A stretch of DNA of 64,000 nt from Bacteroidales bacterium (GTDB lineage: Bacteria > Bacteroidota > Bacteroidia > Bacteroidales > F082). Below are positions 16,922 through 26,149 of the stretch, one piece after another (position 1 is the stretch's first letter; every line of letters begins with the position of its first letter). A program made the position numbers and the translations under genes. The stretch spans positions 1 to 64,000 of the forward strand of contig JAKSMW010000007.1 in NCBI GenBank assembly GCA_024400395.1, in the 5' to 3' direction. The notes beneath the pieces were generated by a model that was not told the origin of the DNA, made no database searches, and saw nothing but the letters and a program-made list of their open reading frames with translations.

Positions 16922-18604
16922 GTGATGAATAAGAATTTTTACAACATTTTGATGACGGTTATAACCGCTGCTTTGTTGTGTGTGACATTTTCTTGTAAAA
17001 GAAACAATATCACAAGAATCAAAACCGATAACAAATTTGCAGTTCCGCTTTTGATAGGCGATACGGTTACGATCTGCGATGTGTTTGACATCATCGATTC
17101 GACTTGGAATTCGGTCGTTTTCACCGATGAAAACGATGTGCTGTATTATGTGTATGTCGCTGACACAGCGAAAAATGTCGTTTCAGGAGAGAAACTTTTG
17201 AATGAAATTGAAGATATTGACATTGATGTTTCGGGAAATATTGATATTCCGGAGATTGCTGTCCCGGAGGAGGTATATGAGATTCGTGACCTTATTGCAA
17301 GCGGCGGCGGAGTGTCACCGGTGCCTTTTTCGTATGAGTTCAAGATAGACACCACAGTGCCGATTCCTGACTTCCCGAAGCTGCCGTTCGCAATCGAGAA
17401 TTTTTCAATAACAAAAGTCGTGATGAAGGGTGGATTAATTGATTTCATCCTTGATGTTGAGGGTATTGACGAGAGCCTGATGCAATGCCAGATCACACTT
17501 TCGTCGTCAAATATCACCGACAGTGAAGGTGCGTTTTCAATCACCGCTTATAACCACGGGAGTGTCATAAAGGATCTGGCTGGATGCACGGTCACGCCCG
17601 TCAACGACAGTGTCGGAATGCAAGCAAGCTTCAGAATTGTGATGCCGTCAATTACGCTTAATGAGAATACGACTTTGATCCAACTTGATGAATATATTAT
17701 GGCCGTGGAGAACATCGGCGGAAGCCACGACGTGAGTCTGCTCGGCAGCATTTCCGGACTCAAACTGAAGTCAGTCGAGGGCGTCGTCAATGTGCCTTCG
17801 ATAAGATACGGCGGAGTAGTCGAAGACCTTGACTTCAGTCTCGGAAACGTGACTGGCGATCTGCAAGTCAATAAACCGAATACCTATATCAAATATTTCA
17901 ATACTTTCGGATTCGGTGTCCATGCAAATGTCGATACCATGCAGCTGCGTACGAAAGATGGCACTGACATGAACATACTGAAAACCGAAAGCATCAGTTT
18001 TGAATTGCAACAAACTTCTTCCTACAAAGATTTAGATGTCACAGGCGAGATAATCGATTTTATTGATGTTCTGGAAGAGTATGAGAAATTCACGTATTCC
18101 GGCGATTTGAGGATTATCGAAGAGGATGCCATCGGCGTGTATGAAGACTCACATCTCGATGTCGCAACCGTTATGAATCTCAAACTCGGAATGAAAATCA
18201 ATGAGTTGATGTATTGCGACACCTTGGATATGGATATGGGTGAGGTGTCTGTTCAAAATTATATCAACGAATTTGAGTTTAAATTCAATCTGACCAACGG
18301 GCTGCCGATAGAGCTTGAATTTCAGGCATATCTGGTGAAAAACGGCGTGGTGACAGATTCGCTGTTTGATGCGACCAACAACAAGATCCCATCAAGTTGC
18401 GGCGGTGCGCCGGTGAGCACGACAAATATTGTCACTGTCACTGATGAAAGAGTTGATAACGTGTTGGAGGCTGATAAGTTGATTTACAAGGTAAAGGGTA
18501 CTACGATGGGGCATGAGGTCGTCTTCAAATCGACCGACATGGTCATCGTTGGCATCGGCTTGCTGACAAAAACCACCGAAATTGACATTGATGATGTATT
18601 ATAA
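16922..18604 (+). CDS. Large lipoprotein, beta-rich, unknown function
   Basis: A 560-residue predicted lipoprotein. The lipobox is VTFSC with Cys25 as the lipidated residue. The rest is acidic and beta-rich, without a recognised enzyme motif. It ends 12 bases before the next gene, which encodes a probable outer-membrane barrel, so the two are surely cotranscribed and may form an outer-membrane complex. I do not recognise a named family. The start at 16922 (ATG AAT AAG follows one codon later) gives a normal signal peptide from either ATG. Confidence 0.7.
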   Translation: MMNKNFYNILMTVITAALLCVTFSCKRNNITRIKTDNKFAVPLLIGDTVTICDVFDIIDSTWNSVVFTDENDVLYYVYVADTAKNVVSGEKLLNEIEDIDIDVSGNIDIPEIAVPEEVYEIRDLIASGGGVSPVPFSYEFKIDTTVPIPDFPKLPFAIENFSITKVVMKGGLIDFILDVEGIDESLMQCQITLSSSNITDSEGAFSITAYNHGSVIKDLAGCTVTPVNDSVGMQASFRIVMPSITLNENTTLIQLDEYIMAVENIGGSHDVSLLGSISGLKLKSVEGVVNVPSIRYGGVVEDLDFSLGNVTGDLQVNKPNTYIKYFNTFGFGVHANVDTMQLRTKDGTDMNILKTESISFELQQTSSYKDLDVTGEIIDFIDVLEEYEKFTYSGDLRIIEEDAIGVYEDSHLDVATVMNLKLGMKINELMYCDTLDMDMGEVSVQNYINEFEFKFNLTNGLPIELEFQAYLVKNGVVTDSLFDATNNKIPSSCGGAPVSTTNIVTVTDERVDNVLEADKLIYKVKGTTMGHEVVFKSTDMVIVGIGLLTKTTEIDIDDVL

Positions 18605-18616
18605 AAAGATTGCCCC

Positions 18617-20056
18617 ATGAAAAAGATATATAAAATATTTGTAATCAGTTTGTTGGTTGTCATGTCAATGACAACAAAGGCACAGAATGACGGAATTACA
18701 TTCTCACTTTTGCCGCAAATGCCGTTTCAGAATTTCTTCAATCCGGGAATAAGGGTCCAATACAACGGGATACTCGGATTTGGCATCTCCAATGTCAGCG
18801 CGGCGGCATATAACTCCGGTTTGAAATATGAGAATATATACAGCACCGACGAAAATGGAGAAATGTACATCGACGGTGTGAAGTTCGTGGACGGTCTCAA
18901 GGATCAGGGAAACTGTCTTAATTCAACATTCTCCTTTGATATGCTTAATATCGGTTTCCGCTCCGGCAGGCTTTTCTTCAATATCGACTGGAGGGTTAGG
19001 ATGAATCAGGAATTTCTTTATTCAAAGGATTTTGTCGGCTTCTTCTTCCGTGGCAATGGCAACTATCTTGGACAAGATAATCCTATAGATTTCAATGTTG
19101 GGTTGGATGTGACCGTGTTTTCTGAAATCGGAGTCGGCATGCAGTTCGATGTCAATAAACACCTCACCGTAGGTGTCCGCCCGAAAGTTATCTTCGGTGT
19201 CCTGAACGCTTCCGCAAATAATGAACGTACAAAGATTTACACCGATGCGGACGACTATTCAATGAAAGCTGACGTGAACCTGGATATACATGCAGCATCG
19301 ATTCTGAAAATGGATCTGTTCCGCATCTCTGACGTGTTCGAAATCGCCAATGTGTTCGATTTCGCTTCAAAATCCTTGTCGGAAATGATTGATGTCAAAG
19401 AAAATATTGGTTTCGGCGTTGACTTCGGCGTCTCATACGTGTTTAATAAACATTTCGGCATCTCCGCAGGCGTAAGAGACCTCGGCTTTATAAAATGGAA
19501 GAACTCAAAGGTCAAGGCGAAAGACTCCGGCGATGTGGAGGTGGACGATGCCATTTTTGACGATTTTGACGAGGTCTTGAATTATAAGATTGATTACCAA
19601 ACCATGCTTGATCAAGTCGTGAGGAACGTGTGGGGCAATGACTCCTTGACCGCCGGCGATGATTACGTTACAAGTCTCAGCTCAGTTGCAAATCTTCAAG
19701 CCTATTATGAGCTGTGCCCTATGCTGCGCCTTACCGCTTTCGGACAGATGAAATTCGCAAAGAATGAGACATGGCCTTCACTGACATTGGCATACAGCGG
19801 TTCGTTTGCAAGATTTCTGAATCTCACCGCAAGTTACACCGTTTCAAAATATTCAGGCAACGCATTGGGCGCCGGCGTGGCGTTCCATTTCGGTCCCGTG
19901 AACATTTATGCTGTGACCGACAATATCATGTTACTTTCAAAAATCGGTCAGTCAACGGTCGAGATGGCCACAACGTACGACTCGGCAAACGTGAGATGCG
20001 GCGTGGTGATCACTATAGGCAACTACCAGAAGATTTCCGACAGGTTGGGGGAATGA
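18617..20056 (+). CDS. DUF5723-like outer-membrane beta-barrel protein
   Basis: A 479-residue exported protein with a signal peptide at 1-22 (ending TTKAQ). The start of the mature part (LPQMPFQNFFNPGIR) and the repeated glycine/aromatic strand pattern match the DUF5723 family of Bacteroidota barrels, which are related in layout to PorP/SprF-like proteins. About 14-16 amphipathic strands seem present (for example FGVDFGVSYVFNKHFGISAG). Translation is coupled to the upstream lipoprotein gene (12-base gap). Function unknown; a transport or anchoring role is an inference from topology. Confidence 0.65.
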   Translation: MKKIYKIFVISLLVVMSMTTKAQNDGITFSLLPQMPFQNFFNPGIRVQYNGILGFGISNVSAAAYNSGLKYENIYSTDENGEMYIDGVKFVDGLKDQGNCLNSTFSFDMLNIGFRSGRLFFNIDWRVRMNQEFLYSKDFVGFFFRGNGNYLGQDNPIDFNVGLDVTVFSEIGVGMQFDVNKHLTVGVRPKVIFGVLNASANNERTKIYTDADDYSMKADVNLDIHAASILKMDLFRISDVFEIANVFDFASKSLSEMIDVKENIGFGVDFGVSYVFNKHFGISAGVRDLGFIKWKNSKVKAKDSGDVEVDDAIFDDFDEVLNYKIDYQTMLDQVVRNVWGNDSLTAGDDYVTSLSSVANLQAYYELCPMLRLTAFGQMKFAKNETWPSLTLAYSGSFARFLNLTASYTVSKYSGNALGAGVAFHFGPVNIYAVTDNIMLLSKIGQSTVEMATTYDSANVRCGVVITIGNYQKISDRLGE

Positions 20057-20067
20057 GTGAAATAGGA

Positions 20068-20123
20068 GAGTAAAGTTAAAAGTGGGCTGACGTTCATGCG
20101 CCAACCCACTTTTAACTTTACTC
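20068..20123. terminator. 19-bp perfect stem between DUF5723 gene and gcvT
   Basis: GAGTAAAGTTAAAAGTGGG (20068-20086) and CCCACTTTTAACTTTACTC (20105-20123) are perfect reverse complements. It serves both converging genes. It is made of the same AAAGTTAAAAG words as other gaps here. Confidence 0.8.
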
Positions 20124-20140
20124 TTTTATCTTTTAACTAA

Positions 20141-21259
20141 CTACGCCTTGTAGAAAGGAAGTTTTGTCACTTCAGCAGGGATGAGTTTCTCTCTCACCTT
20201 GATGTAAATCACGCTGCCTGCCTTTGAAAATTCTTTCTTCACGTAGCCCATGCCGATGGCTTTTTTCACTGACGGGGCCATTGTGCCTGAAGTCACTTCG
20301 CCGATGTGGTTGCCTTCAGCGTCGCAGATTTCGTATTCGTGACGTGCGATGCCTTTGCCTGTGATGATGAACGGGACGAGCTTGCGTGTGACGCCTTCAG
20401 CCTTTTGCTGTGCAAGACGCTCGCGGTCAATGAAGTCGTTGCCGTCAACGAACTTGGTGATCCAACCGAGACCTGCTTCGATAGGTGATGTGGTGTCGCA
20501 GATGTCGTTGCCGTAGAGACAGAAACCCATTTCAAGACGGAGAGTGTCGCGTGCGCCAAGGCCTATCGGTTTGATTCCGAATTCCTTACCTGCTTCGAGA
20601 ACCTGTTTGTAGATGTTCACCGCCTCTGCGTTCGGGATGTAAATCTCGCAGCCGCCGGCGCCTGTGTAACCCGTTGTCGAGAAGATGATATTCTTCACGC
20701 CCGCAAATTCAAGGATCTTGAATGTGTAGTATTCCATGTCTTCAACGGTTGTCGCCGTGAGCTTCTGCATCGCCTTGAGTGCGAGAGGACCTTGCACCGC
20801 GAGCTGTGACCACTGGCTGCTCTCGTTGATGAACTCAACGCCGAGTTCCATGCCCATCTCTTTCGCCACCGCCGACATCCAAGCCCAGTCCTTGTCGATG
20901 TTAGCAGCGTTCGGGACCATGAAGTATTCGTCTTCAGCCACGCGATAGACCAGCATGTCGTCAACGATGCCGCCCTTGCCATTCGGCAGGCATGTGTATT
21001 GTACCTTGCCGTCAACCAACGCAGCCACGTCGTTTGTGGTGCAGCGCTGTACCAATGCGAAAGCCTTCGGGCCTTTTGCGCGGAACTCGCCCATGTGTGA
21101 AACATCGAAGACACCGACACCCTTGCGGACTGTCTCGTGTTCAACGTTCACGCCTTCAAACTGAACCGGCATGTCGAAACCTGCGAACGGGACCATCTTG
21201 GCACCCATCTCATAGTGCATTGCATTCAATGCTGTCTTCTTCAATTCTGTGTTTTCCAT
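20141..21259 (-). CDS. gcvT: Aminomethyltransferase (glycine cleavage T protein)
   Basis: A 372-residue enzyme that releases ammonia from the H-protein-bound aminomethyl group and makes 5,10-methylene-THF. Family motifs: MVPFAGFDMPVQF, DVSHMGEF, QYTCLPNGKGGIVDDMLVYR, STTGYTGAGGCEIY, GLGARDTLRLEMGFCLYGND and SGTMAPSVKKAIGMGYV. Length is standard. Genes gcvH and gcvP are not nearby, so the system is dispersed, as often in Bacteroidales. A TATTTTTG box lies 50 bases upstream, divergent from the next operon. Confidence 0.95.
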   Translation of the reverse strand: MENTELKKTALNAMHYEMGAKMVPFAGFDMPVQFEGVNVEHETVRKGVGVFDVSHMGEFRAKGPKAFALVQRCTTNDVAALVDGKVQYTCLPNGKGGIVDDMLVYRVAEDEYFMVPNAANIDKDWAWMSAVAKEMGMELGVEFINESSQWSQLAVQGPLALKAMQKLTATTVEDMEYYTFKILEFAGVKNIIFSTTGYTGAGGCEIYIPNAEAVNIYKQVLEAGKEFGIKPIGLGARDTLRLEMGFCLYGNDICDTTSPIEAGLGWITKFVDGNDFIDRERLAQQKAEGVTRKLVPFIITGKGIARHEYEICDAEGNHIGEVTSGTMAPSVKKAIGMGYVKKEFSKAGSVIYIKVREKLIPAEVTKLPFYKA

Positions 21260-21309
21260 TGTATTATAATTTTTAAGTTCCTGATCTTGAAAAACTGACT
21301 TATCGGGTG

Positions 21310-21317
21310 CAAAAATA
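21310..21317 (-). promoter_or_regulatory. -7 box of gcvT
   Basis: Minus-strand TATTTTTG, about 50 bases upstream of the ATG. Confidence 0.5.
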
Positions 21318-21330
21318 GTAAAAAATGATA

Positions 21331-21338
21331 TATCTTTG
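21331..21338 (+). promoter_or_regulatory. -7 box of O-antigen-ligase-like gene
   Basis: TATCTTTG, 100 bases before the ATG at 21438. The ~90-base leader shows no strong hairpin. Confidence 0.45.
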
Positions 21339-21437
21339 CAGGAAATTTGATTTTAGATGAAAACTTTATAAAAGTTTGATTACCAATTGTAAAAAAGTAT
21401 GTTGCATTAAATGTAGTCTGACCGAAATTTTGATGAT

Positions 21438-23357
21438 ATGGAGAAGAATGACAAAATTGTTTCCTTTTTTGCGGGAATTTTATTGGTCGCCGGATGCGTG
21501 ACTTTCGACATACTTTCGGGAACGGCATTTTTCGCGGTCAGACATCTGATTGCAGCCGCTGGCCTGCTGTTGTTTTTCGGAGCCAGCTTGTTCTCCCAAA
21601 AGCCGATGATGATGCCGAAATCAAAAGTGTTTTATGCGTATCTTGCTTCTGTGGTGGCAATCGGATTGTCGGTGTTTTCCGCCGTGAACATCGGCGAGTC
21701 GTTGTTCGTGTATTCGAAATATGTCATGACTTTCCTGCTCGTGATATTGTTTTACAATCTTTTCAATCGCGATGAAAAAGCTGCACGAAAGATGCTGTAT
21801 GTCGGAAGCGTCGTTGTTTTGGCGGTTTATCTGCTGGTGTCGCTCATTCAGCTGTTTTACGTCGAGGATTTCAGTTTTGACAGTTTGTATAAGATAACAG
21901 GGCTGAGCGGACACAAGACGTTTCTGACGATTATGTTGTTTGTGTTGTCTTCATTCGCTTTGGCATACGTTGCCGAAACGAAAAGGAAATCCTGCAAGTG
22001 GCTGTCGGTGACGTTGTTTGCAGTGTCGTTTGCTCTTGTTGTTTTGCTGAAGTCAAGGGCTGTGATGCTCTCGTATGTGGGTGCGGCGTCGCTTTTTGCG
22101 ATTATGTTTTTTGTCAGGAAAAAAAGATTTTCGTTCTCAAGGAAATTTGAGGTCGGGACGACGGTGGCTGTCGTGGCGGTGGTCTTTCTGTTTTTCGCCG
22201 TCGGGTTGCGGCCTGTGCTGAAAATCGATGTGCCTGAGACGGCAAAAGAGTCTGGTTTTGAATACGAATATTATTCAACATCATCGCTTGTGGAACGTTT
22301 CACCGTTTGGAATAAGACGTATGAAATGATTGATGATCATCCTTTCAGTGGCTGCGGCATCGGCAACTGGCAGGTGCTGTTTCCCGACTGCGGACTGAAT
22401 GGACTTTATTGCGCCGACTACTGGAATGTCAATTTCACAAGACCTCATAACGAGTTCTTGGGTTTGATAGCCGAATGCGGGTATGTGACTTCCTTTGTCT
22501 ATATGCTTTTTGTCATCTCGTTGATAATGAAGTCGTTTTTTGCGATATGCAAAGTCGATGACCGGCGCGATTTCGTCTTTGGGGCGATTGTTTTGAGCGC
22601 GTTTGTGGGCTGTTGCTTCAATTCGTTTTTCAGTTTTCCGAGCGACAAGACCGAATATTTCATCTGGAAGGCTGCGATGTGTGCAGTCCTTTTTACATAC
22701 ATTACTAAAAATGAAAATGTATATAACAATTTGAAACTTAATACTTTATGGAAAAGCGTTTTTGTTGTGGTGCTGGTTTCCATTGTTGTTGTCAGTTTCT
22801 TCAGATATAAAGGCGAACGTCGTTCTGCGGAGGCCGCTAACGCAATGAAAAACAACGAGTGGAGCACAGCTTTGAAATGCTACGAAGAAGCTGTTTCTGC
22901 ATTCTATACTGTTGATAATGATGGTTTTCCCGTTAACTGGTACATCGGGAAGGCGAAGGAGCAACTCGGACTCCCCGGCTCGTTGGCTGACTACAGAAAG
23001 GCACATGACGACATGCCGTTCTGCAAGCAAAACCTCAACGACCTCGGTGTGGTCGAGTACGCCTGCGGAAACAAGGATGCCGCGGTCTCGCATTTTGAAA
23101 AGGCCATGCACGTCAGCTGCGGATTCTTGTATCCGTATTTTAACATGTCGTACATCTATCTGAAAGAGAATGAGTTGGATAAGGCTTCTGAAGTTATTTC
23201 GACGATTAAGATGGATGAGAATGTGAGAAATATACTGATTAGGGACGCGAAATTCTTCAAACCCGATGACCTTGAGGAGACGGTTAAGCGGATTGAAAAT
23301 GAATATCAAACGACCATGAAGTTGCGCCGCACCTTGGATCATCTTCGGGTCGAATGA
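21438..23357 (+). CDS. O-antigen ligase/polymerase-like membrane protein with C-terminal TPRs
   Basis: A 639-residue polytopic protein. About 11 membrane segments occupy residues 10-450. The large periplasmic loop carries the Wzy_C signature RPHNEFLGLIAECG, with the conserved histidine at ~337. After the last membrane segment, residues ~460-620 form tetratricopeptide-like repeats (ALKCYEEAVSAFYTV, AVSHFEKAMHVSCGF). Family members join glycans to lipid A, to proteins or to each other. Neither substrate nor polymerase/ligase role can be decided here, and no glycosyltransferase genes are adjacent. The next gene starts 28 bases downstream. Confidence 0.75.
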   Translation: MEKNDKIVSFFAGILLVAGCVTFDILSGTAFFAVRHLIAAAGLLLFFGASLFSQKPMMMPKSKVFYAYLASVVAIGLSVFSAVNIGESLFVYSKYVMTFLLVILFYNLFNRDEKAARKMLYVGSVVVLAVYLLVSLIQLFYVEDFSFDSLYKITGLSGHKTFLTIMLFVLSSFALAYVAETKRKSCKWLSVTLFAVSFALVVLLKSRAVMLSYVGAASLFAIMFFVRKKRFSFSRKFEVGTTVAVVAVVFLFFAVGLRPVLKIDVPETAKESGFEYEYYSTSSLVERFTVWNKTYEMIDDHPFSGCGIGNWQVLFPDCGLNGLYCADYWNVNFTRPHNEFLGLIAECGYVTSFVYMLFVISLIMKSFFAICKVDDRRDFVFGAIVLSAFVGCCFNSFFSFPSDKTEYFIWKAAMCAVLFTYITKNENVYNNLKLNTLWKSVFVVVLVSIVVVSFFRYKGERRSAEAANAMKNNEWSTALKCYEEAVSAFYTVDNDGFPVNWYIGKAKEQLGLPGSLADYRKAHDDMPFCKQNLNDLGVVEYACGNKDAAVSHFEKAMHVSCGFLYPYFNMSYIYLKENELDKASEVISTIKMDENVRNILIRDAKFFKPDDLEETVKRIENEYQTTMKLRRTLDHLRVE

Positions 23358-23384
23358 AAATGTTTGACATTAAATTTAATATAG

Positions 23385-24659
23385 ATGAGAATTTTAAAAA
23401 AATGCATAATACTGTTGATTGTCACGCTGTTGAGCGTTCAGAGAGTGAACGCGGCGTACATCCTCGTCCCGATGGACGAGACGCAGACCAACCATCTGAA
23501 GGCCTACGGCGTGGCTTATTGGATCCTCGAACGCGAGGTGGAGATAAGCTGGCTTCTGAATTACAAAGGAGGCAGTTACCTCATCCCGTATCATGAAATG
23601 TTTGAACGCGAATGCAAGCTGCGCAACGTCTCGTATCAAGTCATCGCCGACGTGCAGGCGGAGTCGATACTCGCCGAAATCGCCGACCCTGGCGCGAACA
23701 TGGATGAGATGAAACTTCAGAAAGTGCCGCGTCTCGCCGTCTATGCCCCGAAGAACATACTGCCGTGGGACGACGCCGTCACCCTTGTCCTGACTTACGC
23801 CGAAATCCCTTACGATATAATTTACGATGACGAGGTGCTTGACGGCGTGCTGCCCACCTACGACTGGCTTCACATGCACCATGAAGACTTCACTGGACAA
23901 TACGGGAAGTTCTGGGTGCGCTACCGTAACTATCCTTGGTATAAAGAAGATGTTCAGAAACAGGAGGAGACGGCCCGGAGACATGGTTTCAGCAAGGTGT
24001 CGCAGCTGAAACTTGCGGTCGCGAAGAAAATCCGCGACTTCGTGGCTGGCGGCGGTTATCTCTTCGCGATGTGTTCCGCACCCGACAGCTACGACATCGC
24101 CCTCGCAGCCGAAGGTCTCGACATCTGCGACGTGATGTTCGACGGCGACGCCATACGCACCGGCGACCCGCAACGACTCAATTACGACAACTGCTTCGCT
24201 TTCACCGACTTCACCGTCTCGACGAATCCGCAGGAATACGAAGTCTCAAACATCGACGTCACCGAGACACGTCCGAAATCGGTGAGCGAAGGCAACGACT
24301 TCTTCCTTCTTTTCGATTTCTCCGCGAAATGGGATCCGGTGCCGACAATGCTCACACAATGTCACGAGAAACTGATAAAAGGCTTCATGGGACAGACAAC
24401 CGCTTTTGACAAACGTTTTGTCAAGCCGACGGTCGTCGTGCTCGGCGACAACGCAGCATTGGGGGAGGACCGTTATATCCACGGCGACTACGGCAACGGC
24501 TTCTGGACTTTCTTCGGAGGCCATGACCCCGAAGACTACCGCCATCTTGTCGGCGACCAGCCAACAGACTTGGAGATGCACCCGAACTCGCCGGGCTACA
24601 GACTGATTTTAAACAACGTCCTTTTTCCGGCGGCGAAGAAAAAACAGCAAAAAACTTAG
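23385..24659 (+). CDS. Conserved exported Bacteroidota protein (often labelled 'asparagine synthetase B')
   Basis: A 424-residue protein with a signal peptide at 1-23 (ending RVNAA). Highly conserved stretches include LVPMDETQTNHLKAYG, PWDDAVTLVLTYAEIPYD, HMHHEDFTGQYGKFW and FFGGHDPEDYRHLVGD. I recall close homologues across Bacteroidales carrying the name 'asparagine synthetase B'. None of the AsnB features is present: there is no N-terminal Cys2 nucleophile, no SGGxDS PP-loop, and the protein is exported. The centre (KIRDFVAGGGYLFAMCSA) resembles a class I glutamine-amidotransferase-like or DUF4159-like fold, which is only a suggestion. The stop overlaps that of the convergent next gene in the tetranucleotide TTAG. 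Confidence 0.7.
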   Translation: MRILKKCIILLIVTLLSVQRVNAAYILVPMDETQTNHLKAYGVAYWILEREVEISWLLNYKGGSYLIPYHEMFERECKLRNVSYQVIADVQAESILAEIADPGANMDEMKLQKVPRLAVYAPKNILPWDDAVTLVLTYAEIPYDIIYDDEVLDGVLPTYDWLHMHHEDFTGQYGKFWVRYRNYPWYKEDVQKQEETARRHGFSKVSQLKLAVAKKIRDFVAGGGYLFAMCSAPDSYDIALAAEGLDICDVMFDGDAIRTGDPQRLNYDNCFAFTDFTVSTNPQEYEVSNIDVTETRPKSVSEGNDFFLLFDFSAKWDPVPTMLTQCHEKLIKGFMGQTTAFDKRFVKPTVVVLGDNAALGEDRYIHGDYGNGFWTFFGGHDPEDYRHLVGDQPTDLEMHPNSPGYRLILNNVLFPAAKKKQQKT

Positions 24660-25240
24660 TTCCACCGTTGTCCGATATCCCAGTGATGGGCTGTCTTTAC
24701 AGAATGTTTGGTGCTTTTCAGATTGAATTCTTCTTCGATAAGGGCAACGGCTTGCGGATATTGCTCAATCCATGAACCTACTGCGATGGTAAACTCTTCA
24801 GTGTCAGGATTGTAGAATATTCTTCCGCGTGGCGTCATCTCGTATGCTCCAACGTATGGCCCCAGACCATTGTTTTTGTATTTCTGACGGTGATATTCTT
24901 TTTTCCATACGTCTTCATGCATTTCAGAACACGACACGCTGCCGTATTCGGAACGTGCATTGGGTTTCAAGTAATCAGAAACTCTGTGAGAACGCACTCC
25001 GAATAAGTCGTTGTGACGGGGGTCGAACCAGAAAATCCCCACTTTGGGCTCGTCATCCTTGCCACGATTCGCTTCCATCAGACGCATTGCCTTATCCAAC
25101 TCATCGTCAGAGAATTGTTTCACATCAACTTTCCCTCCGCTGGTAGTCTTGACGGGCTGTTCTTGACTTTTGATTTCATTTAAAGCAACTTTGACAGCTG
25201 CCGCTACAATACGCTGTAATTCTTCTTCGGAAATAGTCAT
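24656..25240 (-). CDS. Hypothetical protein, 194 aa
   Basis: A cytoplasmic, charged protein with no signal peptide. A helical N-terminus (SEEELQRIVAAAVKVAL) is followed by a low-complexity linker, then a compact domain containing KVGIFWFDPRHNDLFGV and MTPRGRIFYNPDTEEFTI. I recognise no family. A promoter box TACTTTTG lies at 25273-25266 on the minus strand, giving good support for expression. It shares a promoter region with the divergent yebC and overlaps the stop of the preceding convergent gene by four bases. Confidence 0.65.
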   Translation of the reverse strand: MTISEEELQRIVAAAVKVALNEIKSQEQPVKTTSGGKVDVKQFSDDELDKAMRLMEANRGKDDEPKVGIFWFDPRHNDLFGVRSHRVSDYLKPNARSEYGSVSCSEMHEDVWKKEYHRQKYKNNGLGPYVGAYEMTPRGRIFYNPDTEEFTIAVGSWIEQYPQAVALIEEEFNLKSTKHSVKTAHHWDIGQRWN

Positions 25241-25265
25241 ACACGTGATATTTTATTTGTGGTTG

Positions 25266-25273
25266 CAAAAGTA
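25266..25273 (-). promoter_or_regulatory. -7 box of the 194-aa gene
   Basis: Minus-strand TACTTTTG, 26 bases upstream of the ATG at 25240. Confidence 0.5.
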
Positions 25274-25304
25274 CAATTTTTTTTTATTGTGTGTTTTTTT
25301 TTAC

Positions 25305-25312
25305 TATTTTTG
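25305..25312 (+). promoter_or_regulatory. -7 box of yebC
   Basis: TATTTTTG, 40 bases upstream of the ATG. It is divergent from the promoter at 25266-25273. Confidence 0.5.
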
Positions 25313-25351
25313 CACCCAAAATTTGTCTGATAAAATCATAAACACAATACT

Positions 25352-26062
25352 ATGGGTAGAGCTTTTGAATACCGCAAGGCGGCTAAATTGAAAAGATGGG
25401 GTCACATGTCAAAGGTGTTCCCGAAACTTGGAAAAATCATCACAATCGCAGCTAAAGAAGGCGGTCCGGATCCGGACATGAACCCGAAACTCCGTCAGGC
25501 TATCCTCAACGCCAAGGCTGAAAACATGCCGAAGGATAACATCGACGCCGCTATCAAACGAGCAACGGATAAGAGTACGGCCGACATGGTCGAAATCGTC
25601 TATGAAGGCAAAGGCCCTCACGGTGTCCTCTGCGTCGTGGAATGCGCAACAGACAACACGACACGTACCGTCGCCAACGTGCGTTCATACTTCAACAAAA
25701 ACGGCGGCGAACTCCTCAAGACCGGCCAACTCGAATTCATGTTCTCGCGCAAAGCCGTGTTCCAAATCGAATTTCCGGCAGGAATGAGCAAGGATGACCT
25801 CGAACTCGAACTCATCGATGCAGGTCTCGAAGAAATCGAAGAGACTGAAGACGGTGTCTTCGCTTACGCCGACTGGACAGCCTATGGCACAATGCAGAAG
25901 GCTCTCGAAGCCAACAAAGTCAATATCATCAAGGCCAACCTTCAGCGCTTCGCCAATACACCTGTCACATTCGACGAAGAAGCAACGGAAAGCATCATGA
26001 ACTTCCTCGACAAAGTCGAAGACGACGAAGACGTCCAGGCGGTTTACACCAACATGGAATAA
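25352..26062 (+). CDS. yebC: YebC/PmpR family protein
   Basis: A 236-residue member of the YebC/TACO1 family, first described as DNA-binding regulators and more recently linked to translation of difficult peptides. The signature start [20 protein letters not shown], then [20 protein letters not shown] and [13 protein letters not shown], are diagnostic. Length is normal. It is a single gene with its own promoter and a terminator at 26088-26136. Confidence 0.95.
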   Translation: MGRAFEYRKAAKLKRWGHMSKVFPKLGKIITIAAKEGGPDPDMNPKLRQAILNAKAENMPKDNIDAAIKRATDKSTADMVEIVYEGKGPHGVLCVVECATDNTTRTVANVRSYFNKNGGELLKTGQLEFMFSRKAVFQIEFPAGMSKDDLELELIDAGLEEIEETEDGVFAYADWTAYGTMQKALEANKVNIIKANLQRFANTPVTFDEEATESIMNFLDKVEDDEDVQAVYTNME

Positions 26063-26087
26063 GAAACAGCGATTTCGCTTAATATAC

Positions 26088-26136
26088 AAAACATCGGAGA
26101 CAACAGATTGATTTTCTGTCGTTTCCGATGTTTTTT
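26088..26136. terminator. Terminator of yebC (and of the convergent SDR gene)
   Basis: AAAACATCGGA pairs with TCCGATGTTTT, with an extra GACA/TGTC pairing inside. T-runs follow on the plus strand. Confidence 0.8.
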
Positions 26137-26149
26137 ATGTGTTTTGTTT

